20,703 bases of DNA from an uncultured Saprospiraceae bacterium (GTDB lineage: Bacteria; Bacteroidota; Bacteroidia; Chitinophagales; Saprospiraceae): contig CALGLY010000080.1 of the NCBI GenBank assembly GCA_937959095.1, positions 1-20,703 of the forward strand, read 5' to 3'. The notes under the pieces were generated by a model, which saw nothing but the letters and a program-made list of their open reading frames with translations, had not been told where the DNA came from and ran no database searches. Numbering within the stretch: the first letter of the stretch is position 1; each line of letters begins with the position of its first letter. Positions 15,455 through 20,703 of this stretch are shown one piece after another. The translations under genes and the position numbers were made by a program.

Positions 15455-16939
15455 ATGAACACCACACCTATCAACGAGCAAGAAATTCCAAAGCGAAGTC
15501 GTAAGGAATTGATGAAAATCATTCAGGAAACTTCCCGTTCGCAATTCATTTTGGAGGAGATGCAACGCTATGGTTTTTGGCCCGATGAGGAAGGCGAACC
15601 GACTTTGCAAGAGGAACTCATTCGGAAAGAAACGAGCTTGCAAAAAGACCTGAACACCCTCTTGCGCGAGCAACGCAAACAAGACAATGCCAAGGTCATG
15701 ATGCGCCGTATGCGAAAAGAACGCATGAAAGCAGCAAAAGCACGACGCGCAGAAACCAAAGCCAAACGCGAAGCCGATAAAAAAGCGCGCGCCGAAGCTT
15801 GGAAAGTCCGTCAAGCAACAGATATTACCTACTTGGGTGAGGAAGTATCTTATGGGTTAAAAAATAAAGAAACCGATATTGAAAAATTGGAAGCGAAAGG
15901 CTTACCAATTTACGAAAATATAGAAAACCTAGCTGCCGCGATGAGCCTAAGCGTAGGGAAGTTGCGTTGGTTGGTATTCAATAAGAAAGTAGCAACTACG
16001 AGTCATTACAAACGCTTTGAAATTCCAAAAAATAAGGGGAGTGTACGCGTCATTTCTGCGCCTATGTATTTGTTGAAAAACGCACAACATTGGTTGCTCG
16101 AAAATATTCTCTACAAACATGCCATCGAGGAAGAAGCGCATGGTTTTGTGCCACAAAAATCGATTCTTTCTAATGCCAAAATCCATGTAGGACAGACTTT
16201 GGTGATTAATTTAGATATGAAAGATTTCTTCCCAACGATTAGCTATCCGCGCATCAAAGGAATGTTTTGCAAAATGGGCTATTCCGAACAAATGGCGACC
16301 GTTTTCGCGCTGCTTTGCTCCGAACCCGAAAGTGATGTCGTGGAAATAGATGGCACGACTTATTATGTACAAACAGGTGAACGCTACTTACCACAAGGCG
16401 CACCTACGAGTCCTGCTATCACGAACATTATCTGCCGCCGCTTGGATAGACGCATGGCGGGTGTGGCTGCAAAAATCGGATTTCGATATAGCCGCTATGC
16501 CGATGATTTGACTTTTTCGGCTATGGAATCCGAAGGGCAAGATAAGATTGGGGGATTGCTGTGGCAAGTGAAACAAATCGTACAAGATGAAGGCTTCCGC
16601 TTGCACCCTGATAAGTTGCAAATTATGCGAAAAGGCGCGCGGCGCGAAGTGACAGGCATCGTGGTCAATGAAAAACCAAATATCAGTCGCCGAAAATTGA
16701 AAGAATTTCGGGCGGTCTTGTATAAAATAGAACAAAACGGTCCAGCAGGGAGAACTTGGGGGAAAGGCAAAAATTTATTTTTGTCTTTACAGAGTTTTGC
16801 AGCTTATGTAGCGATGGTCAATCCTGAAAAAGGGAAACCTTTACTCCAACGTGTACGAGCAATTCGCAAGAAACATGACTCCAATTTTTCGACTTCCGTA
16901 TGGAAAGGTTTTTGGACCCGTGTTTTTGGGAAGGCATGA
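15455..16939 (+). CDS. Retron-type reverse transcriptase
   Basis: A 494-residue RT that should use a guanosine 2'-OH of the ncRNA as primer and copy the msd into cDNA. Retron hallmarks are present: NAKIH (240-244, the NAxxH motif), catalytic LDMKDFF (253-259), LPQGAPTSPAITN (312-324), the YADD box (348-351, preceded by RYSR) and VTG (399-401), followed by the C-terminal region linked in retron RTs to specific ncRNA recognition. The core starts near residue 150. The first ~140 residues are an unusually long, highly charged helical extension with a basic stretch (about 71-120, many Arg/Lys/Ala), longer than in typical 300-400-residue retron RTs; it may bind RNA. It follows unit C4 by 31 nt and ends before a strong terminator. 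All catalytic aspartates (D254, D350, D351) are present, so it is probably active. Confidence 0.95.
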   Translation: MNTTPINEQEIPKRSRKELMKIIQETSRSQFILEEMQRYGFWPDEEGEPTLQEELIRKETSLQKDLNTLLREQRKQDNAKVMMRRMRKERMKAAKARRAETKAKREADKKARAEAWKVRQATDITYLGEEVSYGLKNKETDIEKLEAKGLPIYENIENLAAAMSLSVGKLRWLVFNKKVATTSHYKRFEIPKNKGSVRVISAPMYLLKNAQHWLLENILYKHAIEEEAHGFVPQKSILSNAKIHVGQTLVINLDMKDFFPTISYPRIKGMFCKMGYSEQMATVFALLCSEPESDVVEIDGTTYYVQTGERYLPQGAPTSPAITNIICRRLDRRMAGVAAKIGFRYSRYADDLTFSAMESEGQDKIGGLLWQVKQIVQDEGFRLHPDKLQIMRKGARREVTGIVVNEKPNISRRKLKEFRAVLYKIEQNGPAGRTWGKGKNLFLSLQSFAAYVAMVNPEKGKPLLQRVRAIRKKHDSNFSTSVWKGFWTRVFGKA

Positions 16940-16948
16940 TTGAGCAGG

Positions 16949-16981
16949 AGCCTTTTGAAGATTTAAAACCTTCAAAAGGCT
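16949..16981 (+). terminator. Terminator after the retron RT
   Basis: AGCCTTTTGAAG (16949-16960) and CTTCAAAAGGCT (16970-16981) form a perfect 12-bp stem with a 9-nt loop, then TTT. It lies just after the RT stop codon and marks the right end of the cassette. Confidence 0.8.
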
Positions 16982-17053
16982 TTTCAATTTGTAGACTATC
17001 GCTATTATTTTTTTCTAGAAAGTTGTAATTTTAGCCATCTAAAACCACACCAC

Positions 17054-17299
17054 ATGTCATCAGTCACACGTCGTTTTTTGATACTCCTTGCTTCTATTCT
17101 TCTAATTGTAATAGCTGCGGGTTCTTTATTAGCTACCGCCTTATTATTCCGAGCCTTCGTATTTGAGACCTATAACAAAGACTTCCTGATGCAATTTGTT
17201 ACTATCGTATTTTTGCCGTTAATGACCTTTTGCCTTGCTACTTTAGCTGTAGTTATGTTGGATAGAATGAGTATTTCAAAGGGGAAAAAGAAGAAATAA
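17054..17299 (+). CDS. Small two-helix membrane protein
   Basis: An 81-residue protein with two strong hydrophobic helices (about 7-32 and 45-69), a short polar loop with FETYNKDF, and a Lys-rich tail (SKGKKKK) that should lie in the cytoplasm. It follows the retron terminator and precedes a hairpin, so it is probably transcribed alone. I recognise no family. Small membrane proteins accompany some defence systems, but the terminator in between argues that it is not part of the retron cassette. Confidence 0.65.
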   Translation: MSSVTRRFLILLASILLIVIAAGSLLATALLFRAFVFETYNKDFLMQFVTIVFLPLMTFCLATLAVVMLDRMSISKGKKKK

Positions 17300-17317
17300 A
17301 AAAGCCCTAAAACGAAG

Positions 17318-17354
17318 GAAGCCCCATCTTATGCAGGCGATAAGATAGGGCTTC
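17318..17354. terminator. Hairpin between the small membrane protein and adk
   Basis: GAAGCCCCATCTTAT (17318-17332) pairs with ATAAGATAGGGCTTC (17340-17354), 15 positions with one mismatch and a 7-nt loop. An upstream AAGCCCTA (17302-17309) could compete for the right arm. A T-run is lacking on the plus side, so the exact role as terminator is uncertain. Confidence 0.55.
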
Positions 17355-17560
17355 TAAAGGTTCACATAGTTAGAAACCAGGTTATAGAAACTCTATGAAA
17401 AAGTTCTATTTATGGCGTAAAAATACATTTTTTTTTTATATCGTCCAACTTCTTCCAAAAATCGGAGTTTTCTATACTATTTTTTTCTTAGAAACTACTT
17501 AAAAATCCGAGTGAAAAGCCGTAAAATTTTCGCAGAAAAAGTAAGCGTATTATCTTCTCT

Positions 17561-18133
17561 TCATAGAGCTTTTACAGCCGTCTCTAGGCGATTGGCGATG
17601 GCCTCTATATCTCCCATGCCATCTATTTTTATACCTTTTCCCTTTGTATCATAAAAATTAAAGACAGGAGCAGTTTCTTTATGATATACACTTATTCGGT
17701 TACGAATAATTGTTTCATCTTGGTCATCGGCACGCCCCGAATCTTTACCTCTTAACAGTAACCGTTGTACAATTTCTTCTTCTGCCACTTCCAATGAAAT
17801 AATACCATTCACTTCTGCTTCGCTTGCTCCTAATAATTGGTCTAATGCCTCTGCCTGTGCTATGGTGCGCGGAAAACCATCAAAAATAACGCCTTTCACG
17901 TCTGTGTTGGCATCCAACTTATTCTTTAGCATTCCTATGGTCACCGAATCAGGAACTAACGCGCCCTTTTCAATGTAACTCTTTGCTTCCAATCCTAATG
18001 GCGTATTATTCCCTATTTCATAGCGAAACAAATCGCCCGTAGAGATGTGTAATAAGCCAAATTTTTCTGCAAGAAACTTCGCTTGCGTTCCTTTTCCTGA
18101 ACCCGGAGGGCCAAATAAAATAATATTAGTCAT
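17561..18133 (-). CDS. adk: Adenylate kinase
   Basis: A 190-residue cytoplasmic adenylate kinase catalysing ATP + AMP to 2 ADP. It has the P-loop GPPGSGKGT (8-16), the AMP-site STGDLFR (31-37), DGFPRT (85-90) and the RLLLRGKDSGRADD stretch before the C-terminal ATP-site region. The LID is the short type without zinc-binding cysteines, as in many Bacteroidota. Length is normal and the start ATG is unambiguous. It lies downstream of the purF-like gene on the same strand with a ~240-bp gap, so both serve purine nucleotide metabolism but need not share a transcript. Confidence 0.97.
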   Translation of the reverse strand: MTNIILFGPPGSGKGTQAKFLAEKFGLLHISTGDLFRYEIGNNTPLGLEAKSYIEKGALVPDSVTIGMLKNKLDANTDVKGVIFDGFPRTIAQAEALDQLLGASEAEVNGIISLEVAEEEIVQRLLLRGKDSGRADDQDETIIRNRISVYHKETAPVFNFYDTKGKGIKIDGMGDIEAIANRLETAVKAL

Positions 18134-18238
18134 TCCTAATTTGATATATGCGTTAATTCAGAACGACTGCGAAGATACGAATTGTTAAGGACAAAAAAGG
18201 AAGGGAAATTTTTGGAAACTCCAATGGCGAGAGGGAAT

Positions 18239-18391
18239 TTAAGGAGAAAAGAGGGGTGAAGAAGTTGTCATTTTAATTTTTGTCTCACTACTTACTGCTT
18301 TTAAAATACCGTTCATTCTTCCTGTCAAAGAGTTTTTGTCATCAATGTTAACTTTCATCTTGTTTAGCTCGACTTTAATACCCTCGTTCAT
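18239..18391 (-). CDS. Possible 50-residue ORF overlapping the purF-like stop
   Basis: An ATG at 18391 overlaps the last codons of the purF-like gene in another frame and opens a 50-codon ORF, MNEGIKVELNKMKVNIDDKN... It has a plausible amino-acid mix and could be translated by re-initiation. The gap between purF and adk has no other gene. No family is recognised, and chance is quite possible at this length. Confidence 0.25.
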   Translation of the reverse strand: MNEGIKVELNKMKVNIDDKNSLTGRMNGILKAVSSETKIKMTTSSPLFSP

Positions 18392-20267
18392 CTCGTTGTT
18401 CCATATAGTTTATGAAAGCCTTGTTCACCACCTTAGTGCCTCCTGCTGTAGGATATTCGCCAGAAAAATACCAATCGCCATTATTATTTGGACAAGCTTT
18501 GTGTAAGTCTTCGATGGTCTGATAAATTACCTTTACTTTGGGCTTAATGCCTTTTGGACACACAATTTCTGCAATTTTATCCGATACTTCCTTATAGCTA
18601 AATTGATCGTACAAGGCTTGGACTTTATTCTTCATTTTTTCTTTGGGTAAGTTTTCTTGTGCTTTGCATCGCTGATAGGTTTCTTGGAGAAGGTGCGTTT
18701 TTTTGCGCTCTTTCAGCAAAGCTACCAAGGCTTGGAAAGCAACAAAATCTTTCATCTTCGACATATCAATGCCATAGCAATCGGGATAGCGAATTTGAGG
18801 CGCAGAAGACACCACGACGATACGCTTGGGGCGCAGGCGCGAAAGCATCCGTAGAATACTACTCCGCAGCGTAGTACCACGCACGATGGAGTCATCTAAT
18901 ATCACGATAGTATCCACCTCATTCTCGATGACCCCATAGGTCACATCGTAGGCATGTGATACCAATTCGTCGCGCGAAGCATCCTCTGTGATAAAGGTTC
19001 TCAACTTAGCATCCTTCACAATCAACTTATCGGAACGGAGTTTCTGACTAAGTATTTTTTGTAGTTTTTTAGGTTTTATATTATTTCCAAGAGCTAATAT
19101 CTCTTTTTCTTTGAGTTCATTTAATTTTTTCTCTACGCCATCCAATAGTCCAAAAAATGCAGCTTCTGCTGTGTTTGGAACAAAGGAAAAGACGGTGTTT
19201 TTAAAGTCATAATCTACCGCTTCTAGCACTTGTTCGGTGAGGAGTTCGCCTAGTTTTTTTCGTTCCAAATAAATATCTCTATCCGTGCCTCTAGAGAAAT
19301 AAATGCGCTCGAAAGAACAGGCTTTACGCTTTTGTTTTTTAGTAAATGCTTCTTCACTAATCATTCCATTTTTCTTGATAATGAGGGCATGACCAGGCGT
19401 GACTTCTTTCACTTTATTAATATTAATATCAAAAGCCGTTTGCAGAGCAGGTCGCTCCGAAGCTACCGCAGCTACTTCCTCATCGGCATAATAAAAAGCA
19501 GGGCGAATTCCGCCCGGATCGCGCATAATAAAGGCATCTCCATGTCCTATGAGACCAGCCATCACATAGCCACCGTCAAAATCTCTGCTCGCTCGCTTTA
19601 GGAGTCGCTGAATATCGAGGTTGTCGAAAATGAGGTTATTGATTTCTGAATTGGTATAGCCATCAGGCTTAAACCAAGTGTGCAGACGTTGGACTTCATC
19701 ATCGAGAAAATGTCCTATTTTTTCGAGTACGGTGATAGTATCTGATTTCTCGCGAGGAGCTTGCCCCAAGCCTACCAATTGCCCAAAAAGCTCATCTACA
19801 TTAGTAAGATTGAAATTGCCTGCTAAGATAAGATTCCGTGCAATCCAGTTGTTTTTTCGGATAAAAGGATGGCAATTTTCTTTAGCATTTACACCATGTG
19901 TACCATAGCGCAAGTGACCCAAAAGCAATTCACCCATGAAATCTTTATTCGCCTTTAACCATTCGGTGTCCCGAAGTTTTTTAGCTTTTACGCCCTTAAA
20001 ATCTTTATAGACCTTCTTAAATAAATCTTCTAGATAATTCGGTCCATCGGAGCGCACTCGATTCATATACTCTTTCCCTGGTGGCATATCTAGCTTGATA
20101 GTAGCAAGACCTGCTCCGTCTTGACCTCTGTTGCGTTGTTTTTGCATCAGTAGGCGTAGCTTATTCATGCCATAAAGCGCCGTTCCATACTTTTGCTCAT
20201 AGTAGGCCAATGGCTTCAACAATCGGACTACTGCAATACCACATTCGTGTTTTATTAAGTCGCTCAT
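18375..20267 (-). CDS. purF: Amidophosphoribosyltransferase, long Bacteroidota form
   Basis: A 630-residue enzyme for the first step of purine synthesis, making phosphoribosylamine from PRPP and glutamine. An N-terminal class II glutaminase domain begins with MSDLIKHECGIA; Cys9 would become the nucleophile after removal of eight residues. It continues with QRNRGQDGAGLAT, LLGHLRYGTHG and a GNFNLTN strand, as in PurF. The phosphoribosyltransferase half carries the PRPP motif VDTIVILDDSIVRGTTL (about 448-464). It is some 130-160 residues longer than the E. coli enzyme, with inserts in the glutaminase domain, in the linker and at the C-terminus. Bacteroidota often have such a long copy besides a standard PurF, so a specialised paralogue is possible. 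Confidence 0.88.
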   Translation of the reverse strand: MSDLIKHECGIAVVRLLKPLAYYEQKYGTALYGMNKLRLLMQKQRNRGQDGAGLATIKLDMPPGKEYMNRVRSDGPNYLEDLFKKVYKDFKGVKAKKLRDTEWLKANKDFMGELLLGHLRYGTHGVNAKENCHPFIRKNNWIARNLILAGNFNLTNVDELFGQLVGLGQAPREKSDTITVLEKIGHFLDDEVQRLHTWFKPDGYTNSEINNLIFDNLDIQRLLKRASRDFDGGYVMAGLIGHGDAFIMRDPGGIRPAFYYADEEVAAVASERPALQTAFDININKVKEVTPGHALIIKKNGMISEEAFTKKQKRKACSFERIYFSRGTDRDIYLERKKLGELLTEQVLEAVDYDFKNTVFSFVPNTAEAAFFGLLDGVEKKLNELKEKEILALGNNIKPKKLQKILSQKLRSDKLIVKDAKLRTFITEDASRDELVSHAYDVTYGVIENEVDTIVILDDSIVRGTTLRSSILRMLSRLRPKRIVVVSSAPQIRYPDCYGIDMSKMKDFVAFQALVALLKERKKTHLLQETYQRCKAQENLPKEKMKNKVQALYDQFSYKEVSDKIAEIVCPKGIKPKVKVIYQTIEDLHKACPNNNGDWYFSGEYPTAGGTKVVNKAFINYMEQRDERGY

Positions 20268-20596
20268 GATAGGATGCTATGAAACGCAGAAGTGCGCTTT
20301 TAAGTAAAAGAATGAAAGCTATATTTTTTGCCCTCTAGAAGAAAGGCGCAAAAGTAGTCGAAATCTATTAGACTTGCTTAAGATTTTCGCTTTGGGGTGA
20401 TTTTTATTTCTTTTCAACTAAACGCTTCTTGGCTCTAAGAAATATTGCTTTCTGTTCTTCATGTTTGGAAGTTATGATCTTCCTGTAAATTCATAGCTTC
20501 TGGGTGCTATAGAAGTCAAGACTATGATTACCTTTGTGACTGGAAAATATTCCCTTTCTACTAAATCGTGACAATCATAACAATACTTGAATCGAA
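20268..20596. other. Divergent intergenic region before the last gene
   Basis: This 329-bp gap separates the minus-strand purF-like gene from a plus-strand gene. TACCTTTG at 20529-20536 resembles a -7 box for the plus gene, with transcription starting ~54 nt before its ATG, but no good -33 element is visible. I see no RNA gene or coding frame here. Confidence 0.35.
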
Positions 20597-20703
20597 ATGA
20601 AGAAAATCGGTATCTTATTTGGACAAGAACGCACCTTTCCAGAGGCTTTCATTGAGCGCGTGAATAGCAAAAATGTGAAAGGTATCCAAGCAGAAGCAGT
20701 AAC
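20597..20703 (+). CDS. Start of an unidentified protein (cut by the window end)
   Basis: ATG at 20597 opens a frame that runs off the window: MKKIGILFGQERTFPEAFIE..., at least 35 residues. The first strand (KKIGILFG) followed by a helix suggests a nucleotide-binding-type or ATP-grasp-like N-terminus, but too little is visible to name it. No Shine-Dalgarno is present, as usual here. Confidence 0.6.
   Translation, partial: MKKIGILFGQERTFPEAFIERVNSKNVKGIQAEAV

Noticed and set aside
14138..16939. Diversity-generating retroelement
   Set aside because: No template/variable repeat pair with adenine-biased changes is seen; differences among units compensate within stems, and the RT has retron motifs (NAxxH, VTG).
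15455..16939. Group II intron reverse transcriptase
   Set aside because: No maturase or endonuclease domain follows the RT core, and no intron domain V/VI-like RNA is recognisable around it.

Overview
The window looks like chromosomal DNA of a Bacteroidota bacterium, perhaps of the Saprospiria/Cytophagia type. It is moderately AT-rich and its genes lack Shine-Dalgarno sequences. Several candidate promoters fit the Bacteroidota -33/-7 pattern (TTTG ... TAnnTTTG). A CotH-like protein carries a type IX secretion sorting domain, and a LytS-type kinase sits behind a periplasmic propeller. The placement comes from reading the sequence, not from a database search.

Layout. Positions 1-387 hold no convincing gene. 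Positions 388-4317 (minus strand) carry a VOC/glyoxalase-fold protein, a secreted CotH-like kinase, a PspA-like membrane coiled-coil protein and a small coiled-coil protein. Positions 4516-5615 (plus) carry a small lipoprotein and a GNAT acetyltransferase. A nested palindromic element at 5628-5819 separates these from a large minus-strand hybrid sensor (propeller, Y_Y_Y, LytS-type histidine kinase) at 5857-9021. Positions 9393-16939 (plus) form an accessory cassette: a 987-residue HEAT/ARM-like protein, a winged-helix plus SWIM zinc-finger protein, about 1.4 kb of structured non-coding DNA, and a retron-type reverse transcriptase. Beyond its terminator lie a small membrane protein, adenylate kinase (adk), a long amidophosphoribosyltransferase (purF-like) and the start of one more plus-strand gene.

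The standout is the non-coding stretch 14138-15423. It holds four tandem, complete, retron-like msr-msd RNAs (C1-C4) in front of a single reverse transcriptase. Each has its own a1/a2 end pairing, a conserved msr hairpin (GAATGATG or GGATGATG with CGTCATTC), and a long msd hairpin. In each msd an outer clamp stem leads to a central stem of unrelated sequence and then to a tip hairpin closed by a GTA or GGA triloop. The a1/a2 arms and msd stems differ between copies while base pairing is kept, so selection on RNA structure is the natural reading. Canonical retrons have one ncRNA; here one RT appears positioned to make four different msDNAs.

Three ~100-bp palindromic repeats (H1-H3) precede C1, C2 and C3, and a ~109-bp MITE-like palindrome sits exactly in the msr hairpin loop of C2. 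How the parts work together is inference: the RT would make branched RNA-DNA molecules from each ncRNA, and the HEAT and SWIM proteins would be partner or effector proteins, as in anti-phage retrons. I recall a retron class with a WHSWIM protein and an ARM/HEAT-repeat protein, so the gene set is probably a member of a known class. The multi-ncRNA array is the part I do not recognise.
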